From Polaribacter aestuariivivens (GTDB lineage: Bacteria > Bacteroidota > Bacteroidia > Flavobacteriales > Flavobacteriaceae): a DNA stretch of 64,000 nt. The notes under the pieces are model-generated. The model ran no database searches. It was not told the DNA's origin and was given only the letters and a program-made list of their open reading frames with translations. This document shows, in pieces, positions 8,972-16,968 of the stretch (positions are counted from its first letter, which is position 1; each line of letters starts with the position of its first letter). The position numbers and the translations under genes are program-made. The stretch is from the NCBI RefSeq assembly GCF_005885675.1, contig NZ_VANR01000006.1, positions 62,001 to 126,000 on the forward strand, given 5' to 3'.

Positions 8972-9959
8972 AATAATCAATAATTAAGATTAATGCAATA
9001 CCCAGAGTAATATAAAAAATCGCAAACCACGTTTCTGAATTTGAGAAATCAGGTATAAATCTACTATAGTTTTTAATAATTTTATTACCGCTTTTATCTA
9101 AAATAAAATTACCATTTGTTGAGGCGTAAACTGCTTTTTTCCATGGCCAAACAATACCTAACGAACCTGTAATAAAACCAATTATTACAGCTGTAACAAT
9201 AGAGTTCCACCTTTTTAAAACATATCCTAAAACATGAGAAATTGAAACCAACCCAAAAGCTGAACCAGCTGTAAAAACACTAATTATTTTTAAATAACGT
9301 ATTTTTTCTGGATCTGATAAAACATCAAAATTACCAGCAATTAAACTTGTAATTACAAACAGTAATTCATTTACAGAATCTACTAAAAGTAACACATAAT
9401 TTCCTAATAAAATAAGAATAAAAGATCCTGAAAGACCTGGCAACGTCATGCCTGAAACACCAATAATACCACAAATAAAAACAAACCAAAGATTGTCGTT
9501 TTCGCCAGCAGGTTTTAAAAAACTAATTCCAACACCTACTAAAACTCCAATAATTAATGAAATAATATTTGTCTTGTTCCATTCACCAAAATCTTTACCT
9601 ATATAATAAATGGAGCCTATAATCATTCCAAAAAACCAGCTCCAAACATAAAGCTCGTAGTTTTGTAAAAAATAATCTAAAACAAGTGAAATACTGAAGT
9701 AACTAAAAATACTTCCACCCATAATTAGCAGTAAAAATCCACCATTTACATATCTAAAAAAACTATTAAAACGTCCGTTTATTAAGAGTTTAAATGCAGT
9801 TACATTTACTTTTCTAAAGGAATAAATTAGTTCTTCATAAAAACCAAAAACAAAAGAAACTGTTCCTCCAGAAACTCCTGGAACTTTATTTGCAGCACCC
9901 ATTGCCAAACCTTTTAAAAAAAGGTGAAATTTTTGCACAAAGGTTCTTTCTTTTTGCAT
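8952..9959 (-). CDS. DUF368 membrane protein, copy 2
   Basis: 335-residue polytopic inner-membrane protein, DUF368 family. DUF368 proteins (PopT type) have been shown in other bacteria to recycle undecaprenyl phosphate across the inner membrane. The protein shows the two inverted re-entrant motifs of the family: 'MGAANKVPGVSGGTVSF' near the N terminus and 'MTLPGLSGSFILILLGNY' in the middle, plus about eight hydrophobic segments and a C-terminal helix ending in 'YYGRKKK'. Directly preceded, with zero spacing, by another DUF368 gene and followed by aroE. The two copies are clearly homologous but divergent, so this is an old duplication. Confidence 0.9.
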   Translation of the reverse strand: MQKERTFVQKFHLFLKGLAMGAANKVPGVSGGTVSFVFGFYEELIYSFRKVNVTAFKLLINGRFNSFFRYVNGGFLLLIMGGSIFSYFSISLVLDYFLQNYELYVWSWFFGMIIGSIYYIGKDFGEWNKTNIISLIIGVLVGVGISFLKPAGENDNLWFVFICGIIGVSGMTLPGLSGSFILILLGNYVLLLVDSVNELLFVITSLIAGNFDVLSDPEKIRYLKIISVFTAGSAFGLVSISHVLGYVLKRWNSIVTAVIIGFITGSLGIVWPWKKAVYASTNGNFILDKSGNKIIKNYSRFIPDFSNSETWFAIFYITLGIALILIIDYYGRKKK

Positions 9960-10883
9960 TTATGCTTTTTTTACAGCTAGTTTTTCCATAATTAAAATTA
10001 ACGCAAAACCAGCTACTGCTAAAAGTATTGCTAATAATAATTCTGGGTCTCCGTTATAAGAAAAAGGTGAAATACTTTGTTCTACTAATGGCTTTGTTAC
10101 TCCATGACTATCTACATAAGTAGAAACGGTTTCTTTCCAAGGCCAAACCTTATTTAAAGAACCTAACATAATTCCTGTTAGTGCAATTAACATTTCGTTT
10201 TTATAATTTACGAAAAGCCACTTTAATAGTTTCGAAAATGATAACAAACCAATAATTACGCCTATACCAATGGCACCAATTATTTTAACATCTTTCGTAG
10301 TAATTGCGGTCATAACTATTGGATAAACACCAATTAAAAGTAAAATATAAGATCCTGAAATTCCGGGTAAAATCATTGCGCAAGAAGCAATTGCTCCAGC
10401 AAAAACTAAAAATAAATAATTAATACTACCTGCATTTGTAGATGGTATTACTGTGATGATATATCCAAAAGCAATTCCTAATATAAATAAGATAATTATT
10501 TTAAAGTTCCAGTTTTCTACTTGTTTTCCAATGTAAATAATACTTGCTAAAACCAATCCAAAGAAAAATGACCATAGCAAAACTGGTTCATTTTCTAGCA
10601 ACCATTTTATGGTTTTTGCTAATGATATAATACTGATAAATATTCCTGTAAAAAGCGCTAATAAAAACGAACCATTTATTTGTTTCCAAGCGGCTTTAAT
10701 ACCTTCGTTTTTTAAAGTTTTAAACAACTTTAAATTTACATTGCTAATTGCACCCAATAATTCTTCGTAGATACCAGAAATAAATGCAATTGTACCTCCA
10801 GAAACACCAGGAACTACATCTGCAGCACCCATTGCCATTCCTTTTAAACCAATTACAATATAATCTTTCAAACTTCTTACCAT
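9960..10883 (-). CDS. DUF368 membrane protein, copy 1
   Basis: 307-residue DUF368 inner-membrane protein, first gene of the operon with the second DUF368 gene and aroE. Motifs: 'MGAADVVPGVSGGTIAF' (residues 18-34) and 'AMILPGISGSYILLLIG' in the second half, arranged as a pseudo-symmetric pair, with about eight to nine hydrophobic helices. By family it is a candidate polyprenyl-phosphate transporter of the cell envelope. Its stop codon touches the start codon of the next gene. The 100-base gap upstream is shared with a small divergent gene. Confidence 0.9.
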   Translation of the reverse strand: MVRSLKDYIVIGLKGMAMGAADVVPGVSGGTIAFISGIYEELLGAISNVNLKLFKTLKNEGIKAAWKQINGSFLLALFTGIFISIISLAKTIKWLLENEPVLLWSFFFGLVLASIIYIGKQVENWNFKIIILFILGIAFGYIITVIPSTNAGSINYLFLVFAGAIASCAMILPGISGSYILLLIGVYPIVMTAITTKDVKIIGAIGIGVIIGLLSFSKLLKWLFVNYKNEMLIALTGIMLGSLNKVWPWKETVSTYVDSHGVTKPLVEQSISPFSYNGDPELLLAILLAVAGFALILIMEKLAVKKA

Positions 10884-10893
10884 TATATTTTCT

Positions 10894-10901
10894 TATTTTT
10901 G
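10894..10901 (+). promoter_or_regulatory. Minus-7 box before the small basic ORF
   Basis: TATTTTTG fits TAnnTTTG on the plus strand, giving a predicted transcript start near 10907 and a leader of about 75 bases to the small ORF at 10983. No clear TTG minus-33 element is seen. Confidence 0.35.
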
Positions 10902-10982
10902 TAAAAAACGAAGATAATAGAATTTGTAGAAAAAATAGAACAGAACAATCTATTTGTAATTTTTATCGATAAAGTAATTTTG

Positions 10983-11138
10983 ATGCCAAAAAAAGGAAAA
11001 GGTAAAGCAAAAAATACGCTGAATAAGGCAAAACATACCAAGTTAATGAATCGAAAAATTAATAAGGTAAAGTTGGAAAAGCAGTTACACAAGCAACGCT
11101 TAAAAGAAATTATTAAAAAAGCGAAAGAACAAAATTAA
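10983..11138 (+). CDS. Small lysine-rich protein
   Basis: A 51-codon frame beginning ATG-CCA and ending TAA at 11136-11138. The product starts 'MPKKGKGKAKNTLNKAKHTK' and is roughly 40% lysine plus arginine with hardly any hydrophobic residues, so it would be strongly basic, soluble and possibly nucleic-acid binding. It starts 100 bases from the divergent DUF368 start and ends 3 bases before the SGNH hydrolase, suggesting the two are co-transcribed. I do not recognise a family. The codon use is normal for the region, and the tight spacing to the next gene favours a real gene. Confidence 0.6.
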   Translation: MPKKGKGKAKNTLNKAKHTKLMNRKINKVKLEKQLHKQRLKEIIKKAKEQN

Positions 11139-11141
11139 TCT

Positions 11142-11930
11142 ATGAGTTTAAAATACTTTTTTGGTTGTATTATCTCTTTTCCTCTACTTCCTTTGCTTTT
11201 TTATCAAGGAAAAAAAATAATAAAGCAAACTCCAAGATTGCCAGAAGCAAAAAAACCACAAGGTTTTATAAAAAATAATGTCAAAAAAACTTTAAAAATA
11301 ATTTCGATTGGAGAAAGCACTATTGCTGGAGTTGGTGTAGATATTCATGAAAATGGTTTTACTGGAGCTTTAGCTAAAGAAATTGCCAGCAAAAAAAATA
11401 TTTCTGTTTTATGGAAAGTATATGCTAAAAGTGGTTACACAGCTAAACAAATTAACAAACGTATACTACCAAAGATTGAAGAATCTAATGCTGATGTCAT
11501 TGTTATTGGTTTAGGTGGTAATGACGCCTTCAAGCTAAACTCACCAACTCTTTTTATGCTGAATGTAAATAGTTTAATTAAAAATTTACAGAAAAAATTT
11601 CCTAGGACACCTATTTATTTCACAAACATGCCTCCTATTAAAGAGTTTCCTGCATTTACAAAAACCATAAAATTTGTTATTGGAAATTTAGTTGAAATTT
11701 TTGGTGACAAATTGCATAATAAGATAAAAAAGAAAAGAAGAGTTTTTTATAATAAAGAAATTGTTACGTTAGAAAAATGGTCTAAAAAACATCAATTAAA
11801 AAACGATGCTAGTATTTATTTTAGTGATGGTGTGCATCCTTCTAAATTATCTTATGAATTATGGGGTAAAGATATGGCTCAATTTATTATGAAGAAAAGA
11901 AGTTTTAAAAAGTGGTTAAAGGCTAAATGA
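11142..11930 (+). CDS. SGNH/GDSL-family hydrolase
   Basis: 262 residues with an N-terminal hydrophobic anchor (about residues 5-20). SGNH hydrolase blocks are all present: block I 'ISIGESTIAG' (nucleophile S59; GES instead of GDS), block III 'GLGGND' at 123-128, and block V 'SDGVHPS' with D229 and H232. These enzymes are esterases or lipases acting on acyl groups of lipids, glycans or peptidoglycan; the substrate is unknown. The signal anchor suggests action at the periplasmic face of the inner membrane. It follows the small basic ORF by 3 bases and ends at a terminator. Confidence 0.85.
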   Translation: MSLKYFFGCIISFPLLPLLFYQGKKIIKQTPRLPEAKKPQGFIKNNVKKTLKIISIGESTIAGVGVDIHENGFTGALAKEIASKKNISVLWKVYAKSGYTAKQINKRILPKIEESNADVIVIGLGGNDAFKLNSPTLFMLNVNSLIKNLQKKFPRTPIYFTNMPPIKEFPAFTKTIKFVIGNLVEIFGDKLHNKIKKKRRVFYNKEIVTLEKWSKKHQLKNDASIYFSDGVHPSKLSYELWGKDMAQFIMKKRSFKKWLKAK

Positions 11931-11936
11931 ACTAAA

Positions 11937-11965
11937 AAATCTCAAGCTTTCACTTGAGATTTATA
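11937..11965. terminator. Bidirectional intrinsic terminator
   Basis: Stem AAATCTCAAG (11937-11946) pairs perfectly with CTTGAGATTT (11953-11962) around a 6-base loop. It lies between the convergent SGNH hydrolase and DUF6952 genes; the T run is short. Confidence 0.8.
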
Positions 11966-11984
11966 CTAATTTATTTTGATAACT

Positions 11985-12242
11985 TTAATTATCAATAGAG
12001 CCTAAAACACGCTTCATAAATGTATTTAATGCTTCTTTTTTAGGAGTACCATCTTTTACCATTTTATCTACTTCCAACGCTCCATACATATTAGAAATTA
12101 ATTCACCTATAACATCTAATTCTTCATCTTTTAAAGATGGAACTTCTGTTAAAGCTTCTAATGTTTCAATCGTTTCTAAAATGTAATCTTGGTCGTTTTC
12201 TTCAATAAAACCTGTCAGATGCTTGATAACTGGTAATTTCAT
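11985..12242 (-). CDS. DUF6952-like small protein
   Basis: 85-residue acidic, helical, cytosolic protein ('MKLPVIKHLTGFIEEND' at the start) without cysteines or membrane segments. It resembles the small Bacteroidota family DUF6952, which travels with thioredoxin-like and peroxiredoxin genes, as here: last gene of the ahpC / thioredoxin / DUF6952 block, 2 bases after the thioredoxin-like gene. The genomic link suggests a role in peroxide or thiol redox control, but no function is established. Confidence 0.7.
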   Translation of the reverse strand: MKLPVIKHLTGFIEENDQDYILETIETLEALTEVPSLKDEELDVIGELISNMYGALEVDKMVKDGTPKKEALNTFMKRVLGSIDN

Positions 12243-12244
12243 AG

Positions 12245-12553
12245 TTAAGCGATTTCGTTTACTAAGTCTTTTAAAACGTCAAATTTATTTGTTTGAGTTT
12301 GGTTTTTCTTTTCTCCATTTACAAAAGTTGCAAAAGTTGGTAAATTACTAACATCTGCTAACTTTCTACTTTCTGGAAATTTTTCAGCATCAACAATTAC
12401 GAATTTAATATCACCTAATTCTGTAGCTAATTTTTTAAATTTTGGTTTCATAATTCTACAATTTCCACACCACGTTGCAGAATATTGCACAACAACTTTA
12501 TCATTCCCTGAAACAATTGTTTGTAAATTATCTTCTACTAATTCCTGTACCAT
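12245..12553 (-). CDS. Thioredoxin-family protein
   Basis: 102 residues, one thioredoxin fold, no signal peptide. The redox motif is WCGNC (C29, C32), a variant of the canonical WCGPC with Asn for Pro, which normally shifts the redox potential; the cis-proline 'NLPTFATF' is present. Placed 81 bases after the peroxiredoxin gene with an inverted repeat between them. No AhpF is seen next to the peroxiredoxin, so this protein is a good candidate for its electron donor, itself reduced by TrxB (a trxB gene is at 32.5-33.4 kb). That partnership is inference. Confidence 0.88.
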   Translation of the reverse strand: MVQELVEDNLQTIVSGNDKVVVQYSATWCGNCRIMKPKFKKLATELGDIKFVIVDAEKFPESRKLADVSNLPTFATFVNGEKKNQTQTNKFDVLKDLVNEIA

Positions 12554-12573
12554 AATTCTTTTTTTTTTTTAGG

Positions 12574-12607
12574 ATTCGTGTTTAAGCCCCCAAACTTAAA
12601 CACGAAT
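12574..12607. repeat. Perfect 13-bp inverted repeat between ahpC and thioredoxin gene
   Basis: ATTCGTGTTTAAG (12574-12586) pairs perfectly with CTTAAACACGAAT (12595-12607) around an 8-base loop. In the mRNA of the minus-strand genes it is flanked by A runs, not U runs, so it is not a canonical terminator for them; it could stabilise the ahpC message or mark processing. Confidence 0.75.
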
Positions 12608-12634
12608 TTTTTCCTTTTTTTTTAAAATTTGTAT

Positions 12635-13276
12635 TTAATGTTTTGCTAAATAAGCAGCTGTACCTTTTGCATTTGGTGACATTGCTTCTTTACCTTCTTC
12701 CCAATTTGCAGGACAAACTTCTCCATTTTTTTGAACATGAGCATATGCATCAATTAAACGTAAAAATTCGTTTACATTTCTTCCAACTGGCATATGGTTT
12801 ACTCCTTCATGAAAAACAGTTCCTTCTTCATCAATTAAATAAGTAGCTCTATATGTTACATTATCACCTTCTACTTGAATTGTTTGTGTTGCTTCGTCAA
12901 ACGTTTCGTTTGTAATATCTAAGATTCCTAAAATTGAAGATAAGTTTCTATTAGAATCTGCTAAAATAGGATAAGTAACACCTTCTATACCTCCATTATC
13001 TTTAGAAGTACTTAACCATGCAAAATGTACTTCAGGTGTATCGCAAGACGCACCAACTACAATTGTATTTCTTTTTTCAAACTCACCTAACGCAGCTTGA
13101 AAAGCATGCAATTCTGTTGGACAAACAAATGTAAAATCTTTCGGATACCAAAATAACAATACTTTCTTCTTATTATTTACTGCTTCTTCTAATACATTTA
13201 ATTTAAAAGTATCGCCCATTTCATTCATTGCGTCTACATTTAAATCTGGAAATTTTTTACCAACTGCTGTTGCCAT
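12635..13276 (-). CDS. ahpC: 2-Cys peroxiredoxin
   Basis: 213 residues of the AhpC/Prx1 type. It reduces hydrogen peroxide and organic hydroperoxides in the cytosol. The peroxidatic cysteine is C52 in 'FTFVCPTE', and the resolving cysteine C188 in 'GEVCPANW', the typical 2-Cys arrangement. First gene of a block with a thioredoxin-like protein and a DUF6952 protein, and divergent from katG, another peroxide-removing enzyme. The 263-base region between the two starts holds minus-7 boxes for both directions and a PerR-like palindrome. Confidence 0.95.
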   Translation of the reverse strand: MATAVGKKFPDLNVDAMNEMGDTFKLNVLEEAVNNKKKVLLFWYPKDFTFVCPTELHAFQAALGEFEKRNTIVVGASCDTPEVHFAWLSTSKDNGGIEGVTYPILADSNRNLSSILGILDITNETFDEATQTIQVEGDNVTYRATYLIDEEGTVFHEGVNHMPVGRNVNEFLRLIDAYAHVQKNGEVCPANWEEGKEAMSPNAKGTAAYLAKH

Positions 13277-13319
13277 AATTTTTATTTTTTTTCAATTAAT
13301 ATTTAAGTTTATTATGCCA

Positions 13320-13327
13320 CAAAGATA
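13320..13327 (-). promoter_or_regulatory. Minus-7 box of the ahpC operon
   Basis: On the minus strand this reads TATCTTTG, a perfect TAnnTTTG. Predicted transcription start near 13314 gives a leader of about 38 bases to ahpC. No strict TTG minus-33 element is visible. Confidence 0.6.
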
Positions 13328-13374
13328 AATATGCAACTAGACTTTATGAAAAAAGTTAATGGGAAGTTTTTATA

Positions 13375-13389
13375 TTATAATCATTATTA
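13375..13389. promoter_or_regulatory. PerR-box-like palindrome
   Basis: TTATAATCATTATTA matches the published Bacillus PerR operator TTATAATNATTATAA at 13 of 14 defined bases. It lies between the divergent ahpC and katG genes, which are classical PerR targets. AT richness raises the chance of a random match, and the site is about 48 bases upstream of the ahpC minus-7 box rather than on it. Confidence 0.4.
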
Positions 13390-13448
13390 TTTATAGTTCA
13401 CGAACAACTTTATAAGATTTTATTATTCTGATAAAATACCTATTTTGT

Positions 13449-13497
13449 AAATAGTTTTTCCTGATTTCAAAATAAGAAATATAGATAAAAACTATTT
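13449..13497. repeat. Inverted repeat in the katG promoter region
   Basis: AAATAGTTTTT (13449-13459) and its exact complement AAAAACTATTT (13487-13497) are separated by 27 bases, just upstream of the katG minus-7 box. It may be a binding site for a regulator; no known consensus is matched. Confidence 0.4.
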
Positions 13498-13509
13498 ATT
13501 AATTTATTG

Positions 13510-13517
13510 TAAATTTG
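13510..13517 (+). promoter_or_regulatory. Minus-7 box of katG
   Basis: TAAATTTG matches TAnnTTTG; a transcript starting near 13523 would have a leader of about 17 bases to the katG ATG at 13540. Confidence 0.55.
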
Positions 13518-13539
13518 AGTTTTACTAAAATTATAAATT

Positions 13540-15735
13540 ATGGAAAATAACAGCAATAGTGGCAGCAATTTAGATAAATGCCCTTTTTTAAACGGAGCTC
13601 AAAAAGAATCCGCAGGAAAAGGAACAACAAATAGAGATTGGTGGCCTAACGAATTAAGATTAAATATTTTACGTCAAAACGCTTCAAAATCAAATCCTTT
13701 AGGAGAAAAATTTAATTATAAAGAAGCTTTTAACAGCATAAATTTCCAAGAATTAAAAAATGATGTTTTAAATCTAATGACAGATTCACAAGATTGGTGG
13801 CCAGCAGATTACGGACATTATGGTGGTTTTATGATTCGTATGGCGTGGCATAGTGCTGGTACTTACAGAATTGGAGACGGACGTGGAGGTGCTGCTTCTG
13901 GAAACCAACGTTTTGCTCCATTAAATAGTTGGCCAGATAATGGTAATTTAGATAAAGCACACTTATTATTATGGCCAATTAAGAAAAAATATGGTAATAA
14001 AATTTCTTGGGCAGATTTAATGATTTTAGCTGGAAATTGTGCTTTAGAATCAATGGGATTTAAAACTTTTGGTTTTGCTGGTGGTAGAGAAGATATATAT
14101 GAACCCGAACAAGATATTTACTGGGGAAATGAAACAACTTGGGGTGAAAATGAAGCAAGATATGAAAGTGGTGAACTAGAAAAACCATTGGCTGCTGTTA
14201 TGATGGGCTGGATTTATGTAAATCCTGAAGGACCTAATGGAGTTCCAGATCCTATAGGTTCTGCCAAAAATGTTAGAGAAACATTTAAAAGAATGGCTAT
14301 GAATGATGAAGAAACTGTGGCTTTAGTTGCAGGAGGTCATACTTTTGGTAAAGCACATGGTGCTGCAAATCCAGATAAATATGTTGGCAATGCACCTCAT
14401 GGAGCAAAAATCGAAGAAATGAGCTCAGGTTGGAAAAATTCCTTTAAATCGGGTGTTTTAGATGATACAATTACAAGTGGAATTGAAGGCGCTTGGACAC
14501 CAAATCCTACAAAATGGGATGCAGATTATTTTGATGTTTTACTAAATTATGATTGGGAATTAACTAAAAGTCCTGCTGGAGCACATCAATGGACACCAAC
14601 AGCAGCTTCAAATGCGAGAATGGCTCCAAAGGCTGGAAACCCAAATGAAAAGCAAGCTCTGATGATGACAACTGCGGATATCGCTTTAAAAACAGATCCA
14701 AAGTATTTAGAAATTTCAACTCGTTTTCATAAAGATCATAAGGCTTTTGAAGATGCTTTTGCCAGAGCTTGGTACAAGTTAACTCATAGAGATATGGGAC
14801 CTAAAGAGCGTTATCTAGGACCTGAAGTTCCTTCTGAAGAATTACTTTGGCAAGATCCAATTCCTGCCTCAAAAAGCATTTTAAGTAACGCCGATATTGA
14901 AGCTCTAAAAAACACCATTTCTAATGTAGGTTTAACTATTTCTCAATTAGTTTCTACAGCTTGGGCTTCTGCATCAACTTATAGAGATTCAGACAAACGT
15001 GGTGGAGCAAATGGTGCTAGAATTCGATTAGAACCTCAAGTAAACTGGGAAGTTAACAATCCTAGTGAATTGAAAAAAGTTTTATCTGTTTACGAAAAAA
15101 TTAAAGACGATTTTAAAGGTGAAGTTTCAATTGCAGATTTGATTGTTTTAGGTGGTACTGTTGGTGTTGAAAAAGCAGTTAAAAATGCTGGTTATAATGT
15201 ATCTGTTCCATTTTCCGCAGGAAGAGCAGATGCTTCTCAAGAACAAACAGATATTGAAGCTTTTGAATATTTAGAGCCTTTAGCTGATGGTTTTAGAAAT
15301 TATGAAAAACCAAATTTGGGTATAAACGCAGAAGAGTTATTAATTGACAAAGCAAACCTATTGACTTTATCTGTTCCTGAAATGACTGCTTTAGTTGGTG
15401 GTTTAAGAGTTTTAGGTGTAAATTATAATAATTCTAATCACGGTGTTTTTACCGATAAAAAAGAATCTTTAACAAATGACTTTTTTGTGAATGTTTTAGA
15501 CTTTTCAATTACATGGAAAGCTGTAAATTCTGAAGAAAAAGAGTTTATTGGTAGAGATCGAAAAACAAATGCTATGAAATTTTCTGGAACTCGTGCAGAT
15601 TTAATTTTTGGTTCTAATACAGAGTTGAGAGCAATTTGTGAGGTTTACGGAGCAAATGATGGAGAAGAAAGATTTGTTAAAGATTTTATTAAAGCTTGGA
15701 CAAAAGTGATGAACTTAGATCGTTTTGATTTATAA
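13540..15735 (+). CDS. katG: Catalase-peroxidase
   Basis: 731 residues, the standard length for bifunctional haem catalase-peroxidase, with the two tandem peroxidase-like halves. The active N-terminal half shows the distal R100-W103-H104 in '[13 protein letters not shown]', the proximal haem ligand H267 in '[12 protein letters not shown]', and the Trp-Tyr-Met cross-link residues W103, Y226 and M252 needed for catalase activity. The C-terminal half is the non-haem copy. No signal peptide, so cytosolic. It removes hydrogen peroxide and is divergent from ahpC. A single-gene unit ending at a terminator. Confidence 0.97.
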   Translation: MENNSNSGSNLDKCPFLNGAQKESAGKGTTNRDWWPNELRLNILRQNASKSNPLGEKFNYKEAFNSINFQELKNDVLNLMTDSQDWWPADYGHYGGFMIRMAWHSAGTYRIGDGRGGAASGNQRFAPLNSWPDNGNLDKAHLLLWPIKKKYGNKISWADLMILAGNCALESMGFKTFGFAGGREDIYEPEQDIYWGNETTWGENEARYESGELEKPLAAVMMGWIYVNPEGPNGVPDPIGSAKNVRETFKRMAMNDEETVALVAGGHTFGKAHGAANPDKYVGNAPHGAKIEEMSSGWKNSFKSGVLDDTITSGIEGAWTPNPTKWDADYFDVLLNYDWELTKSPAGAHQWTPTAASNARMAPKAGNPNEKQALMMTTADIALKTDPKYLEISTRFHKDHKAFEDAFARAWYKLTHRDMGPKERYLGPEVPSEELLWQDPIPASKSILSNADIEALKNTISNVGLTISQLVSTAWASASTYRDSDKRGGANGARIRLEPQVNWEVNNPSELKKVLSVYEKIKDDFKGEVSIADLIVLGGTVGVEKAVKNAGYNVSVPFSAGRADASQEQTDIEAFEYLEPLADGFRNYEKPNLGINAEELLIDKANLLTLSVPEMTALVGGLRVLGVNYNNSNHGVFTDKKESLTNDFFVNVLDFSITWKAVNSEEKEFIGRDRKTNAMKFSGTRADLIFGSNTELRAICEVYGANDGEERFVKDFIKAWTKVMNLDRFDL

Positions 15736-15750
15736 AAAATAAATTGAATA

Positions 15751-15787
15751 AAAAAAAAGGAGATTCAAAATGAGTCTCCTTTTTTTA
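15751..15787. terminator. Intrinsic terminator after katG
   Basis: Stem 15759-15767 with 15771-15779 (GGAGATTCA to TGAGTCTCC, one G-T pair), extended by flanking A and T runs. It serves katG and, in the other direction, the five-gene operon that ends at 15805. Confidence 0.9.
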
Positions 15788-15804
15788 TAATTTCTATAGT
15801 TAGA

Positions 15805-16968
15805 CTATTTACTCGCAAATAATTTTACATCATTATCTGAAACAATTTTTTCTCCAAGAATTATTAGACGTTCTACAACGTTTCTTAATTCACGAATATT
15901 ACCTGTCCAATTGTATTGCTTTAATAAATCTATAGCATCTTCTGAAAAAGTTTTTTCAGACATACCTTGTTCTGTAGCTATTTTTTTAGCAAAAAAATCT
16001 ACCAACAATGGAATATCTTCTCGTCTATCATTTAACGCTGGAACTTTTATTAAAATAACAGCTAATCTGTGATATAAATCTTCTCTAAATCTACCTTGTG
16101 AAATTTCATCTTGTAGGTTTTTATTTGTTGCTGCAATTACTCGAACGTTTACTTTGATGTCTTTATCTGATCCTACTCTTGAAATTCTATTTTCTTGTAA
16201 AGCTCGCAAAACTTTTGCTTGTGCAGAAAGACTCATGTCTCCTATTTCATCTAAAAAAATAGTTCCTCCATTTGCTGCTTCAAATTTTCCTGCTCTGTCT
16301 TTATTAGCTCCTGTAAAAGAACCTTTAACGTGCCCAAACAATTCACTTTCAATTAATTCTGAAGGAATTGCTGCACAATTTACCTCAATCATAGGTGCTT
16401 TAGAACGATCTGATTTTTCGTGCAACCAATGTGCAACCAATTCTTTTCCAGTTCCATTAGGACCTGTAATTAAAACTCTGGCATCTGTAGACGCAACTTT
16501 TTCAATAATATCTTTTATATGAGAAATGGCATCACTATTTCCAACCATTTCGTAATTTTTGCTTACTTTTTTCTTTAGTCTTTTATTTTCAACAACTAGT
16601 GTTTTATTTTCTAAAGCGTTTCTTACAGTATTTAAAAGGCGGTTTAAATCCGGCGGTTTTGATATGTAGTCAAAAGCACCTAAACGCATTGTATTTACAG
16701 CTGTATCTAAATCTCCATGACCAGAAATCATTACAATTGGTATTTCTGGCTTTATTTTTTTAGCTTTTTCTAGAACTTCAACACCGTCCATTTTTGGCAT
16801 TTTAATATCGCATAAAACCAAGTCGTAATCTTTATCTTTTATAAGTTCTATACCTATCAAACCATCTTCTGCTTCTTCTACAACGTAAGTTTCGTTTTCT
16901 TCAGAAATAATTTTTTTCAAAACTCTTCTAATAGCAGCTTCATCTTCTATAATTAATATTTTCGGCAT
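15805..16968 (-). CDS. Sigma-54-type response regulator without HTH
   Basis: 387 residues: an N-terminal receiver domain (phospho-acceptor D54 in 'LCDIKMPKMDG') and an AAA+ sigma-54 activator domain with Walker A 'GPNGTGKE' (169-176), the RpoN-contact loop 'GSFTGA' (216-221, Ser for the usual Ala) and Walker B 'GGTIFLDE' (234-241). The protein stops right after the AAA+ lid ('RNVVERLIIL'); the Fis-type DNA-binding helix-turn-helix of NtrC-like proteins is absent. It may act from solution on sigma-54 promoters, or through a partner. Its start codon overlaps the stop of the upstream DUF6268 gene by one base. No sensor kinase is encoded beside it. Confidence 0.92.
   Translation of the reverse strand: MPKILIIEDEAAIRRVLKKIISEENETYVVEEAEDGLIGIELIKDKDYDLVLCDIKMPKMDGVEVLEKAKKIKPEIPIVMISGHGDLDTAVNTMRLGAFDYISKPPDLNRLLNTVRNALENKTLVVENKRLKKKVSKNYEMVGNSDAISHIKDIIEKVASTDARVLITGPNGTGKELVAHWLHEKSDRSKAPMIEVNCAAIPSELIESELFGHVKGSFTGANKDRAGKFEAANGGTIFLDEIGDMSLSAQAKVLRALQENRISRVGSDKDIKVNVRVIAATNKNLQDEISQGRFREDLYHRLAVILIKVPALNDRREDIPLLVDFFAKKIATEQGMSEKTFSEDAIDLLKQYNWTGNIRELRNVVERLIILGEKIVSDNDVKLFASK

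Noticed and set aside
12574..12625. Plus-strand intrinsic terminator (hairpin followed by T residues)
   Set aside because: There is no plus-strand gene upstream that it could serve; treated as an inverted repeat in the ahpC transcript instead.
16154..16522. 122-codon plus-strand frame inside the response regulator
   Set aside because: Shadow of the conserved AAA+ coding sequence; the product resembles nothing.
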